Of a stretch of DNA of 48,097 nucleotides, positions 16,242 through 24,910 are shown piece by piece. Under the pieces are notes generated by a model. That model ran no database searches. It was not told where the DNA came from and worked only from the letters and a program-made list of their open reading frames with translations. The stretch lies in assembly GCA_013390945.1 (NCBI GenBank), contig JACAUC010000013.1, forward strand, positions 1-48,097. The letters are read 5' to 3'. The stretch's first letter is position 1, and every line of letters starts with the position of its first letter. The stretch comes from Candidatus Chloroheliaceae bacterium. GTDB lineage: Bacteria > Chloroflexota > Chloroflexia > Chloroheliales > Chloroheliaceae. Both the position numbers and the translations under genes were made by a program.

Positions 16242-18107
16242 TTGACGATTACTGCTGAAGGAACACAAAATTCCGATTATTTTGTAGGGACTAACAGTAG
16301 TCCCCGTAATGCCGCGGAGGCTCTACATCACGGTATTATAACTACCGATGAAACCTTGTTTGGGATCTTCGACGGTATTTTTTATGATTCTGAAAATAAA
16401 CGGGTTGGTGGTATTGCTCTCAATGACTTTTTGGTGATTACCGACCAGTTCGTAACTTTGTGGGCACGTGACCAGAGTCGCGATTTTGTGGATCATTTCC
16501 CACTGTCTCATGCCTTTGTCTTAGGGCGTAAACAAAAAGACCCTCTACATGGTACGCTAAAGCTGGGGCTGGTGATGCCCAATGTCCCATTGGAAGAACT
16601 TAACACCGCTGAACGGTTGGAGATAACTTTTGACCTTGTACCCCTAGTTGATATTGACTTGGCCTCAAGTCTGGTTGATGTCTTGGGTTGCGCCCATCGT
16701 GACTTACTTATAGGTGGTGCCAGTGAAGAAGACTGCCACCAAGCCACACGTGTGCTTTTCGCCCAAGTCTTTATGGCTAAATTCTTGGACGGTGCAGTGA
16801 AAAATAAACCCCAATGGCCTAGAAGCGTTAATAATAAACCAAACAATGGCTACGCTCCCGTAGATGAACCTATGCTGGAAAGTGTAGAGGATAGCAAGTT
16901 GGAGGCATTTATGACCCCCTTGAGTCGTCTGGATCAATTTGAAAAAAATAATCGACCCTCGTCTTCTTCTCGCACCCGACCTGCCTCGCCTTATAAATTA
17001 AAATCCGAGTTGGAACCACGTGGTCAACGTCGCGCCCCCGGTAGCCCAGCCTTTGAAACAGGAGAGCAATCGCGCTTATATAACGTACCCTCCGAGCCAA
17101 ACCAAGGCTACATCTCTAGTGCGGCTAATGGTCAGGTTTCGGCTTCCTTGGTGGAGCAGGAGTTACGCAAGTTCAATAGCGAGCCTTCTCCTACTCCTAG
17201 AGGTGGTGCTAGAAGGGAACGCGATTTCCATGCTAACAATGATGATACGACACCACCCACTTCTGGGGCAGGTACGCGCTTGCGGGATGAAGTTAACAAT
17301 TCCGAGGCTCTTTATGTAATCGGACGTGCTGGGCGAACTATGTTCGATAATCTAGATAAGCTTCGGCGTGAAGCCGAAGCTAAGGGTATTGGCGTAGCAC
17401 CGATGATTGATGGTTTTGAAAAGCTACGACGTGATGCCGAAGCTAAGGGTATTGGTATGGTGCCACTCTTGGGTAGCTTGCGCGACTCTGGCATGAATGT
17501 ACGTGATATTACCGAACTTCTGAACGCCGCCAGTGAGTTGCTGGATACCCTAGGCCGTAATCCCGCCGCCCGTGAATTGGCGATGATGTTTGCAAGCAAG
17601 GCTTTGGGTGAAAACGGTGGTAAAATGAAGCCCGGTGGCTTTGGTGGTTTTGGCTCTGGCTCTAGTTCTAGTTCCAGTTCACGTAAGCCCGAGCGCAATA
17701 GTGCTGGGAAAACGGAAAATGCTAGTTCAAATACACCTCCTCCTGCCAATGGACGTACTAAGGTAAAGGTTGAACGTCGTGATAAACCACAGGTTACTCC
17801 CCTATCTAGGGATGGCGATGAAGCGGTACGGGTGGTCAACTCACGTTCTACTTCTGATGGAGACGAGGAAGCTTTTAGCTCGGCAGGTTCACAAACTAAA
17901 ATTATTGAAACACCCCTAGAAGCAGAGATTGAAGAGACCTTTAACCCGATAATTACGCAGCCTATACCTGCTGATCCCCCTAAACCGGTTCGTCGTCGGT
18001 TGGCTGTTCGGGGTGGCTCTTCAGATGGTGCAGCTGATGGTGGTGAAGCGGGTAATATGGGTACAACCGTAGGTTTCTCCGCTTCCAAAGAACCGGATTT
18101 AAACTGA
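16242..18107 (+). CDS. Unknown protein with N-terminal PH/GRAM-like domain, candidate chlorosome-associated
   Basis: I do not recognise a named family. The 621-residue protein starts at TTG with AGGTG seven bases upstream. Residues about 25-160 form a beta-rich domain (TLFGIFDGIFYDSENKRVGGIALNDFLVITDQFVTLWARD...HGTLKLGLVMP) that looks like the bacterial PH/GRAM fold and is clearly paralogous to the N-terminus of the next gene. Residues 190-360 are Ser/Arg/Pro-rich and probably disordered. Residues about 366-412 hold two 22-residue repeats (LDKLRREAEAKGIGVAPMIDG and FEKLRRDAEAKGIGMVPLLGS), then a helical segment to about 460. The rest is disordered, Ser- and Glu-rich. No signal peptide or membrane helix is seen. 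Its place just after csmA makes a chlorosome-envelope or assembly role a reasonable hypothesis. Confidence 0.6.
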   Translation: MTITAEGTQNSDYFVGTNSSPRNAAEALHHGIITTDETLFGIFDGIFYDSENKRVGGIALNDFLVITDQFVTLWARDQSRDFVDHFPLSHAFVLGRKQKDPLHGTLKLGLVMPNVPLEELNTAERLEITFDLVPLVDIDLASSLVDVLGCAHRDLLIGGASEEDCHQATRVLFAQVFMAKFLDGAVKNKPQWPRSVNNKPNNGYAPVDEPMLESVEDSKLEAFMTPLSRLDQFEKNNRPSSSSRTRPASPYKLKSELEPRGQRRAPGSPAFETGEQSRLYNVPSEPNQGYISSAANGQVSASLVEQELRKFNSEPSPTPRGGARRERDFHANNDDTTPPTSGAGTRLRDEVNNSEALYVIGRAGRTMFDNLDKLRREAEAKGIGVAPMIDGFEKLRRDAEAKGIGMVPLLGSLRDSGMNVRDITELLNAASELLDTLGRNPAARELAMMFASKALGENGGKMKPGGFGGFGSGSSSSSSSRKPERNSAGKTENASSNTPPPANGRTKVKVERRDKPQVTPLSRDGDEAVRVVNSRSTSDGDEEAFSSAGSQTKIIETPLEAEIEETFNPIITQPIPADPPKPVRRRLAVRGGSSDGAADGGEAGNMGTTVGFSASKEPDLN

Positions 18108-18156
18108 GTCCACATCAGTCAGCAACAGAGCTTGGCTGATTTTTAGGAGAGAATTT

Positions 18157-21100
18157 ATGACAACCGACACTGTCCCCCCGACGGAGGAGACTAAAGAGCT
18201 ACAAATACCTAATGATGTATATGTTGGCTTGAACGTAGTACGTAAGCATGTCACCGAGTTTTTCTACCGTGCCAGTACCCAAGGTCTGCTCAGTACAGGT
18301 GAGTCGGTGTTAGCTATCTTCGATTGCATACTACTCAAACCAGATGGACGGCGGTTGGGAAGCTTAACGCTGCATGATTATGCTATCCTGACCGACCAGC
18401 ACCTGATTATTTGGGGTCGTGGCCTTAATAACGATATAATTGAGAAGCTTGAATGGAGCAGTATTGGACTAGAGAAATTTGGCCGACGCACTCCACTTGA
18501 GGGTGTTCTTAAAGTGGCTTATAACCTCAAATCAAATAGTAATAAGCGTCGAATCTCGTTTAAAGGGGATGTTACTTCTGATTCAGCCGAGGCTATCGTG
18601 CCAGAGCATCCTGCTACCTCGCTCACCTATTTGGATCTTATGCCCGTAGAAGATGTTCGGGTTTGTGCCTCTATGATTCGCTTTTTAATTAAAGGTACTA
18701 ACGATGGAACTGGTTCGGGCATTTTTAAAGAACATTTTCGTCCTGATATTACCCGTTCCCAAAAGCGTTTATCACAGGTTAATAGTCTACTGCAACTCTT
18801 CTATGTAGACTTAGGAAATGGAGTACTGGTAGAGGCTGATACAGCCAAAGACTTGCAGAATGTACAAAGCTCCCCCTATCGTGGCCCAGCCTCGCCTTAT
18901 CGGGGAGTCAATTCGCCCTATATCCATCATACCTCTCGTGGTCAGTCTAGTGCGGGCGAAGTTCCACGTGAGAAAAAGCCCGCGATTCAGAATAAAAAGC
19001 CTGTTGTCTCTAGCCCGGATAAAAAGCCTGTTGTCTCTAGCCCGGATAAAAAGCCTGTTGTCTCTAGCCCGGATAAAAAGCCCGTTGCTTCTAGCCCGGA
19101 CAAAAAGCCCGTTGCTTCTAGCCCGGATAAAAAATCCGCTGGTGGTACTACTGCTCCAAAACCAGCCTCAAAATTGGATACAATTCAGTTTGGCCCTAAA
19201 CTTGGTAGTGGAAGTGTTAGCTCAAAAGTAGCTCCTAAGCTAGAGTCTAAGCCAAAGGCTGCCACTACACCTCCTAAGAGTTCGGCAACTGCTCCGAAAG
19301 CCGCTCCGAAGCCTCAAGCGTCTAAGCCTGCCCCGAAAGCCGATACAGGGGATAGAAGTAGTAAACCCGCCGCCCCGAAAGCACCAGCCCCATCAAGTAG
19401 CGGTGCGGGCGGTCTGACAAGTAAGCTGGATGCTTATGAAAATCGAGTGGCTGGTCGCACTGGTTCTATACCTTCTAACACTACTACTCAAGAGTCTGTG
19501 CCTTCAGCTTCCAGTTCTAAAGTGAGAGAACCGCTCAAACCTTCAAACCGTGTTGCTGCTCCTGTCGAGCGTGTTGCTACCCGCCCGACCGCAGTTCGTG
19601 CCGAGCGTCTACCTCGAACCAATGCTCCAAAAACCCGCCGTGCCTTGGCCAGACGTTCAACCTCAAGCGAGGGGGAAGTAGTTCCTGCGACTCCTCCTAC
19701 TTTTACGGTTCGCCCCTTGACTATACCACTTCCCCTCACCTTGGGGCGGGAGATTTTGAACCCCTATAGTCTGAGTCGTCTGGTACGTGGCCTCTGGTTT
19801 GACCCAATTAGTGTGATACGTAGTGCGGACAATCTGACTCGAACTGCCGGGGCAATTGTGGATATTGCGGATGTAGTGGTGACGGATGAGGAAGCTCGCA
19901 CGGTGGCTGTGACGAAGGTACGTTCTACCGCTTACTCGATTTTCCGTGATAACCCGGTTTTACGATACACTGTGTGGCCCTTTGTGAAGCCGGTATTGGA
20001 TCTGGTTCTTCTACCGGAAGAGGTAGAAATGCAGCGTACTCGTTTGCATGTCCGAACGGTTGAGCAAAAAACTACCAAAGATGAGGTGAAACTTACCCAT
20101 TTGGGGGCTATGACGGGCGAGGATGTTTTGACCCGCAAGCTTCCAGCTAATGTGCCTGTTGCTTCGGCAAAAGCACCAACTCCAGCAGCACCGAAACCTG
20201 CTCCTGCTCCGACGGCAAATGTAGCACCTGCACTCAATCCTGCAGTACCGAAACCTGCTCCTGCTCCTGCCCCAGCAGTGTCTATAACGAAACCTGCTCC
20301 CACGCCAAGTGCTGCTCCTGTATCGCCGGTGACGAAACCTGCTCCAGCACCAACACCAAGTGTCACCTCTGCGCCGTCCGTATCTAAATCAGTACCCACA
20401 TCAGATGTGGATACAACAGCTGTATCAGTGAAGAAGCCCACCCCTGCGCCCAGTGCCGAATCTACAATATCTCTACCGAAGTCCACCCCAGCACCAACGC
20501 CAAGTGCTACCCCTGCGCCGTCCGTATCTAAATCAGTACCTACATCAGATGTGGATACAACAACGGTATCAGTGGCGAAGCCCAATCCGGTGTCTGCGCC
20601 TAGTGCTGAACCTACAATATCTCTACCGAAGTCCGCCCCTGTACCATCTACGACGAAGCCGTCCACGCCAAGTGCCACCCCTGTGCCGTCTGTGACGAAG
20701 CCAGTGTCCACCTCAGATGCTACTACAACGGTATCAGTGACGAAGCCTAACCCGGTGTCTGCGCCTAGTGCTGAACCTACAATATCTCTACCGAAGCCTA
20801 ATCCTGCACCGTCTGCATCGAAACCTAACCCTGCACCGTCTGCACCGAAGCCTAATCCTGCTCCTTCAGGTAATGTACCACCGAAGTCAGGTCAGACTCC
20901 GCCTACTGCCCCTAAGCCACAACCATCCTCTAATCCTAGTGGTAAGCCGGGAGGTTCCTCCGGGTCAGGAACGCCGCCTCCTTCAGGTAATGTACCACCG
21001 AAGTCAGGTCAGACCCAGCCTAATGCCCCTAAGTCACAACCATCCTCTAATCCTAGTGGTAAGCCGGGAGGCTCATCTGGGTCAGGAACGCCGCCTCCTT

Positions 21101-21189
21101 CAGGTAAGCCAAATGGTGGGGCTGGTAAGGATAAAAGGGAGCGGGATAAAGATGACGGATCAAAGAAGGGTGAATCTAATAAAAAATAG
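18157..21189 (+). CDS. Large unknown protein: PH/GRAM-like domain, central helical domain, long Pro/Ala/Ser/Lys-rich tail
   Basis: This 1010-residue protein lies 49 bp after its paralogue with TAGGAGAG before the ATG, so it is probably co-transcribed. Residues about 25-185 repeat the neighbour's N-terminal domain (GLLSTGESVLAIFDCILLKP...LHDYAILTDQHLIIWGRG...LEGVLKVAY). A low-complexity linker contains five tandem copies of KKPVVSSPD/KKPVASSPD (about 284-328). A folded segment sits at about 518-640 (TLGREILNPYSLSRLVRGLWFDP...ADNLTRTAGAIVDIADVVV...EEVEMQRTRLHVRTVEQ) and is predicted mostly helical. The remaining 350 residues are Pro/Ala/Ser/Thr/Lys repeats with internal duplications such as SVSKSVPTSDVDTT and PPKSGQTPPTAPKPQPSSNP-type units, ending in a charged tail. 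No signal peptide is evident. Function is unknown; the genomic position next to csmA is the main clue. Confidence 0.6.
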   Translation: MTTDTVPPTEETKELQIPNDVYVGLNVVRKHVTEFFYRASTQGLLSTGESVLAIFDCILLKPDGRRLGSLTLHDYAILTDQHLIIWGRGLNNDIIEKLEWSSIGLEKFGRRTPLEGVLKVAYNLKSNSNKRRISFKGDVTSDSAEAIVPEHPATSLTYLDLMPVEDVRVCASMIRFLIKGTNDGTGSGIFKEHFRPDITRSQKRLSQVNSLLQLFYVDLGNGVLVEADTAKDLQNVQSSPYRGPASPYRGVNSPYIHHTSRGQSSAGEVPREKKPAIQNKKPVVSSPDKKPVVSSPDKKPVVSSPDKKPVASSPDKKPVASSPDKKSAGGTTAPKPASKLDTIQFGPKLGSGSVSSKVAPKLESKPKAATTPPKSSATAPKAAPKPQASKPAPKADTGDRSSKPAAPKAPAPSSSGAGGLTSKLDAYENRVAGRTGSIPSNTTTQESVPSASSSKVREPLKPSNRVAAPVERVATRPTAVRAERLPRTNAPKTRRALARRSTSSEGEVVPATPPTFTVRPLTIPLPLTLGREILNPYSLSRLVRGLWFDPISVIRSADNLTRTAGAIVDIADVVVTDEEARTVAVTKVRSTAYSIFRDNPVLRYTVWPFVKPVLDLVLLPEEVEMQRTRLHVRTVEQKTTKDEVKLTHLGAMTGEDVLTRKLPANVPVASAKAPTPAAPKPAPAPTANVAPALNPAVPKPAPAPAPAVSITKPAPTPSAAPVSPVTKPAPAPTPSVTSAPSVSKSVPTSDVDTTAVSVKKPTPAPSAESTISLPKSTPAPTPSATPAPSVSKSVPTSDVDTTTVSVAKPNPVSAPSAEPTISLPKSAPVPSTTKPSTPSATPVPSVTKPVSTSDATTTVSVTKPNPVSAPSAEPTISLPKPNPAPSASKPNPAPSAPKPNPAPSGNVPPKSGQTPPTAPKPQPSSNPSGKPGGSSGSGTPPPSGNVPPKSGQTQPNAPKSQPSSNPSGKPGGSSGSGTPPPSGKPNGGAGKDKRERDKDDGSKKGESNKK
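18990..19143 (+). repeat. 27-bp coding minisatellite (KKPVVSSPD units)
   Basis: Five tandem 27-bp units encode KKPVVSSPD (three) and KKPVASSPD (two), with a sixth partial unit. The first units are identical or nearly so as DNA, so copy number is likely to vary between strains. Confidence 0.8.
20330..21115 (+). repeat. Coding Pro/Ala/Ser repeats in the tail of the 18157 gene
   Basis: Long near-identical DNA blocks recur in this stretch: the SVSKSVPTSDVDTT/SVAKPNPVSAPSAEPTISLPK block (about 20366-20500, 20490-20640, 20690-20800) and the ASGNVPPKSGQT...SNPSGKPGGSSGSG block (about 20866-20985 and 20983-21105). They encode an extended, likely disordered tail. Confidence 0.75.
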
Positions 21190-21209
21190 CTCTTTCTAAT
21201 TCCAATCTC

Positions 21210-21245
21210 AAAGAGGTCGTCCTTCCCAATTAGGATGACCTCTTT
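21210..21245. terminator. Bidirectional intrinsic terminator
   Basis: AAAGAGGTCGTCC (21210-21222) pairs with GGATGACCTCTTT (21233-21245), one G-T wobble, with a 10-base loop. A/T-rich tracts on both sides suit termination of the rightward 18157 gene and the leftward exonuclease gene, which converge here. Confidence 0.8.
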
Positions 21246-21256
21246 CATTTTCCCCT

Positions 21257-21922
21257 TTAAGCTTGCGGCTGAGATTGAGGGTCAGTTGAAGTTTTCTCGT
21301 TACTTGGCTTATTTGATTGGTAGCGCATCAAACCCAAAAAAGCTTCATAAGTTGCTTCTGCATCAGCAAAGGCTGTGTGGGCGGCCCGATTAGTTACCCC
21401 AAAGAAGCGACAGACCTCATTGAGGCTGTACTTGCTAAGTTCTTTGCGCTCAAAAAGTATGGTGTAAGCGGCACTCATTATGTCAAAGCGGTGATAATAA
21501 AAGGGGTCTTCCATTCCAACCTGATTGAAGGCCGTCTGTAAGAAAGCCCAATCAAAGGTCAAGTTAAAGCCTGATAGGATTGCTCCCCGGCTAATTTTCG
21601 CCAATTCTGCTAAGGCAGTTTCGAGCGGCTTGGCTTCGCGTTGCCACGTTTCAAGCTTGAAATGGCCGATTTGAAGTGCTGTTGGAGAGGCCGTTTCTAG
21701 GTGCGTGGGCATTACCTTACTCTGGTAGGTCTCCAACACCTTAAAATCTGGCTGTGACACCAGCAAGGCTCCGATCTCAGTAATTTCATGTAGGCCGGGG
21801 TTTAACCCGGTGGTCTCTAGGTCTAGGAAGAGAAGGGAGCGCTCTTTCATTGGTCCCTTCTTGGACTTACCATTAGCCTTGCCGTTCGTAGTACTATTTT
21901 CCGGTGTTTCAGGCTGGGTCAT
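21257..21922 (-). CDS. DEDDh 3'-5' exonuclease, DnaQ/PolC epsilon-like
   Basis: The protein (221 aa from the preferred start) has the DEDDh exonuclease motifs in order: FLDLETTGLNPG (Exo I, D and E), GFNLTFDWAFLQ (Exo II, D), and AAHTAFADAEATYEAF (Exo III, H and D). It degrades DNA or RNA ends and could serve as proofreading subunit or as a stand-alone repair or RNA-trimming nuclease. There is no polymerase or UvrC domain attached. I chose the ATG at 21922, which has AAGAAGG five bases upstream, over the TTG at 21946. The N-terminal 35 residues are polar and low in complexity. Confidence 0.8.
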   Translation of the reverse strand: MTQPETPENSTTNGKANGKSKKGPMKERSLLFLDLETTGLNPGLHEITEIGALLVSQPDFKVLETYQSKVMPTHLETASPTALQIGHFKLETWQREAKPLETALAELAKISRGAILSGFNLTFDWAFLQTAFNQVGMEDPFYYHRFDIMSAAYTILFERKELSKYSLNEVCRFFGVTNRAAHTAFADAEATYEAFLGLMRYQSNKPSNEKTSTDPQSQPQA

Positions 21923-22082
21923 CAAAGCCTTCTTTCTAATTTTCAAACAAATATATAATTTTCAAACAACAAACAACGCACCTCTTTTGTCTCTCTACCA
22001 ATTTTACCTTAGATTGTGAGATGGCGCTTGAAAGATAACTTTAGCTGGGCCTTTGCTTCATGTCTTTGTCGTTCAACCGGGT

Positions 22083-22088
22083 TATAAT
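22083..22088 (+). promoter_or_regulatory. Candidate -10 box for the SDR-aldolase operon
   Basis: TATAAT sits within GGTTATAATAAC about 100 bp upstream of the ATG at 22185. No good -35 element at 16-18 bp is visible, so this is a weak call. Confidence 0.25.
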
Positions 22089-22184
22089 AACAGAAGTGGA
22101 GGTTAGCAATAAGTCTTTGGAGAAGTTAACCTTCTGAAAAGCAAGTCAATGGCTCTTATTTAAACCTTAGAAGAGGAATGGCGC

Positions 22185-22997
22185 ATGGATTTAGGTTTGG
22201 TGGGAAAAGTAGCACTGGTAACGGGCGGTAGCCGAGGTATCGGGCGGATGATTGGGCTGCGCTTAGCCGAAGAGGGTTGTTATGTGGCCTTTTCGGGCCG
22301 CACAGCCGAGACCCTCGAAAAGACCGCTCAGGAATTGGCGACAGTGCTGGGTCAGGGCGTACCGGAGTTCAAACCTGTGGAGGGTAAACCATTTTCCCTT
22401 CCAGTGCAGGCCGATATGACTAAAGAAGAAGATGTAGCCCGTGCGGTGGAAGAGATTATTAAAACCTATGGACGGTTGGACATTCTGGTCAATAACGTGG
22501 GTGGTTCGCTGGGTGGCGGTGGCTTTGAACATTCGGATCTAAGGCAGGTGCGTGGAGTAGTCGAAATCAATCTAATGGCCTCCTATCTTGCCAGTAAAGC
22601 GGTGGTTCCGCATCTCAAGGCTACTGGCGGCGGACGGATCATCTTTATTACCAGCGTGTGGGGTCGCGAAAGTGGGGGTGGGGCCGCTTACAACCTTGCT
22701 AAGGCGGCAGAGATCAGCTTGGCAAAGAGTATGGCCCTCGAACTTGCTGCCGATAACATTTTGGTCAATAGCGTGGCTCCTTGTTCGGTTCTCTTTCCCG
22801 GCGGCGGTTGGGCAAGGCGGGTAGAGAAAGACCCGGAAGGTATGGCTGACTTTGTAAAACAAAATATGCCGTTAGGTCGTTTTGGTAAACCAGAAGAAGT
22901 GGCTGACGTAGTAGTCTTCTTGGCCTCGGAGCGGGCTAGTCTTGTGACTGGTGCTTGCTGGTCGGTAGATGGCTCTCAAGGACACTCTAATATTTAA
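22185..22997 (+). CDS. Short-chain dehydrogenase/reductase (FabG-like)
   Basis: A 270-residue classical SDR: VTGGSRGIGRMIGLRLAE is the TGxxxGIG NAD(P) motif (about residues 12-29), LDILVNNVGG the NNAG-type motif, ITS the catalytic Ser, AYNLAKAA the YxxxK active site, and LVTGACWSVDGSQG the usual C-terminus. Substrate is not determined by sequence. The next gene encodes an HpcH/HpaI aldolase whose ATG overlaps this stop codon, so the two are translationally coupled and probably act on related hydroxy/keto acids, for example in sugar-acid degradation. FabG-like annotation is by general similarity only; no fatty-acid genes are near. Confidence 0.85.
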   Translation: MDLGLVGKVALVTGGSRGIGRMIGLRLAEEGCYVAFSGRTAETLEKTAQELATVLGQGVPEFKPVEGKPFSLPVQADMTKEEDVARAVEEIIKTYGRLDILVNNVGGSLGGGGFEHSDLRQVRGVVEINLMASYLASKAVVPHLKATGGGRIIFITSVWGRESGGGAAYNLAKAAEISLAKSMALELAADNILVNSVAPCSVLFPGGGWARRVEKDPEGMADFVKQNMPLGRFGKPEEVADVVVFLASERASLVTGACWSVDGSQGHSNI

Positions 22998-23794
22998 TGA
23001 GGAAAAGGATTTTAAGCACGATGAGAACTAATCACATTAAGGCTGCATTAGCCAAAGGGGAGACCGTTTTTGGTGCGTGGGTTGGTTTGCCCAATCCGCT
23101 TATTCTTCGCCTGACGGCCCGCGTCGGTTTTGATTGGTTGATGGTGGATATGGAACATTCTCCGATCAACTTTACCCTAATGACCGAAATGGTAGGCGTA
23201 ATCGCAGACGCTCATGGCCCGGCTCCTTTTGTCCGTGTACCCTCGTTTTCGGTCGAAAATATCAAGCGGGTTTTGGACAGTGGTGCTTGGGGTGTACTAA
23301 TTCCGATGGTAAATAGCGTGACCGAGGCAGAACAAATTGTATCGGCCTGCAAATATCCCCCGGATGGAACCCGCAGTATTGGTGGGGCTTATGGCCCCCT
23401 AGCCTTTGATACTGTCCGAAGTGAATATGCCGCAAAAGCTAACCAAGAAGTTATGGTTGCTATTCAAATCGAGAGTAAGCTTGGGTTGGAGAATGTGGAT
23501 GCGATTATGAGTGTGCCTGGCATTGATCTGGTTTTTATCGGCCCGAACGATCTCCATGCTTCACTTGGTTTGTTGCCCTCGCTTGAAAGTACTGAGCCAA
23601 TCTTCTTAAAAGCACTTGAGACGATTAAGACCGCTGCGGCGCGACACCATATCCCTGTTGGTATCTTGGCAAGCAGTGGTGATGCTGCCCGCCAACGCGC
23701 CCGTGAGGGCTTTCGCTTTGTGGGGGCTTCCAGTGATGCTGGGGCTCTTCTAACGGGCCTTACCCAAGACCTGAGAGCCGCACGAGGCTTATAA
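22997..23794 (+). CDS. HpcH/HpaI family class II aldolase
   Basis: This 265-residue TIM-barrel aldolase matches 2-keto-3-deoxy-L-rhamnonate aldolase and 4-hydroxy-2-oxovalerate/heptanedioate aldolases. It has FGAWVGLPNPLILRL, DWLMVDMEHSP (D and E/H of the active site), VIPMVNSV-type strand LIPMVNS, the metal-binding E in AIQIESKLGLEN and D in GIDLVFIGPNDLHASLGL. It cleaves 2-keto-3-deoxy acids to pyruvate and an aldehyde. The ATG at 22997 overlaps the SDR stop (TAATG); a second ATG eight codons later (23021) is nearer to where homologues begin. Expected to be cytosolic and to work with the SDR in sugar-acid breakdown. Confidence 0.85.
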   Translation: MRKRILSTMRTNHIKAALAKGETVFGAWVGLPNPLILRLTARVGFDWLMVDMEHSPINFTLMTEMVGVIADAHGPAPFVRVPSFSVENIKRVLDSGAWGVLIPMVNSVTEAEQIVSACKYPPDGTRSIGGAYGPLAFDTVRSEYAAKANQEVMVAIQIESKLGLENVDAIMSVPGIDLVFIGPNDLHASLGLLPSLESTEPIFLKALETIKTAAARHHIPVGILASSGDAARQRAREGFRFVGASSDAGALLTGLTQDLRAARGL

Positions 23795-23804
23795 TTCTTG
23801 CTTT

Positions 23805-23842
23805 AGCGTTTAACCTTGACATTCATGTTCGGGCTAAACGCT
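23805..23842. terminator. Hairpin between convergent genes
   Basis: AGCGTTTA (23805-23812) and TAAACGCT (23835-23842) are perfect complements with a 22-base loop, located between the convergent aldolase and prs genes. A T-rich tract is weak, so this is a probable but not strong terminator. Confidence 0.45.
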
Positions 23843-23859
23843 GAGCTACTATTCTTATC

Positions 23860-24837
23860 TTAGGAATCGTGACCAATTCGCATTTCTCTGGTAAAGAGTG
23901 CGCCGACCGAGGCCCCCGCGTGAATCCGCAGGATACATTCACCCAAGAGTCGGGCGACGGTTAATTGTGTGATTTTAGGGATACGTTTGTGTTCGGGCAA
24001 AGGCACCGTGTCGGTGGCAATAAGTTCTTTGATAGGGCTGGCATTTAGCCGCTCAATGGCGTGGCTACTAAAGATACCATGCGTACAGGCCGCATAGACT
24101 TCGGTGGCTCCGCTTTGCAAGACGGTGTGAGCTGCTTGGACAATCGAACCGCCGGTATCAATTTCATCGTCAATGAGGATGGCGGGTCGCCCCTCCACTG
24201 AACCGATCAGGTTAAGAACGCTAGTGGTGTCGTTGTTGCCCATACGTCGCTTTTCAATTAGGGCTAAGGGTGCTTCAAGTAGCTCCGCAAAATTACGGGC
24301 GCGTTTAGCATTACCTAAGTCAGGTGAAACTACCACTGGATTAGGCAAACGACGTTGGTAAAAATAATCGGCTAAGATATGGGCGGCAGTCAAGTTATCT
24401 ACTGGAATATTAAAGAAACCTTCAATTTGTCCGGCATGTAGATCTACCGTCAGTACCCGATTTGCTCCGGCTACCGTAATCATATCGGCTAATAAACGGG
24501 CCGTAATTGGTACGCGCGGTTGGTCTTTCTTGTCCGTTCGACCATAGGCAAAGTAAGGCAATACCGCTGTAATCCGTCCAGCCGAAGCTCTTTTGAGCGC
24601 ATCAATCATGATGAGCATTTCCATAATTGAGCGATGGATTGGAGAAGAGAGCGATTGAACTACAAAAACATCATTTTGCCGCACACTCTCGTTAATTCTG
24701 ACAAAAATATTTTCATTACTAAATTCAAAAACTTCGGCCCTGCCCAATGGCAAGCTAATATACTGGCAAACCTCTTCGGCCAATTTCGGATTGGCGTTGC
24801 CTGTAAAAACATTGATCTCATTATAAATACTAGCCAA
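23860..24837 (-). CDS. prs: Ribose-phosphate pyrophosphokinase
   Basis: Prs makes PRPP from ribose 5-phosphate and ATP for nucleotide, His and Trp synthesis in the cytosol. The 325-residue protein is full length. It shows FGRTDKKDQPR-like flexible loop as YFAYGRTDKKDQPR (about residues 92-105), the catalytic VDLHAGQIEGFF region, the SPDLGNAKRARNFAELL segment and the PRPP-binding loop LIDDEIDTGGSI (about 218-229). The start is TTG with GGAGGG nine bases upstream. It is preceded on the same strand by rnc and the response regulator but with a gap of 70 bp, so it may share their transcript. Confidence 0.95.
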   Translation of the reverse strand: MASIYNEINVFTGNANPKLAEEVCQYISLPLGRAEVFEFSNENIFVRINESVRQNDVFVVQSLSSPIHRSIMEMLIMIDALKRASAGRITAVLPYFAYGRTDKKDQPRVPITARLLADMITVAGANRVLTVDLHAGQIEGFFNIPVDNLTAAHILADYFYQRRLPNPVVVSPDLGNAKRARNFAELLEAPLALIEKRRMGNNDTTSVLNLIGSVEGRPAILIDDEIDTGGSIVQAAHTVLQSGATEVYAACTHGIFSSHAIERLNASPIKELIATDTVPLPEHKRIPKITQLTVARLLGECILRIHAGASVGALFTREMRIGHDS

Positions 24838-24910
24838 GATATTTTTCCCTCCAAGTTGAACGAAAATTGAACAGGTGCTAACTCTACGCCAATTATACTA
24901 TAAAAACCGG

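Noticed and set aside
17312..18115. 267-codon minus-strand frame
   Set aside because: Antisense shadow of the low-complexity C-terminus of the 16242 gene, which has its own start signal and a paralogue next door.
19932..20711. 259-codon minus-strand frame rich in Gly/Val/Asp/Thr
   Set aside because: It is the antisense shadow of the repetitive Pro/Ala/Ser tail of the 18157 gene; repeats keep it open.
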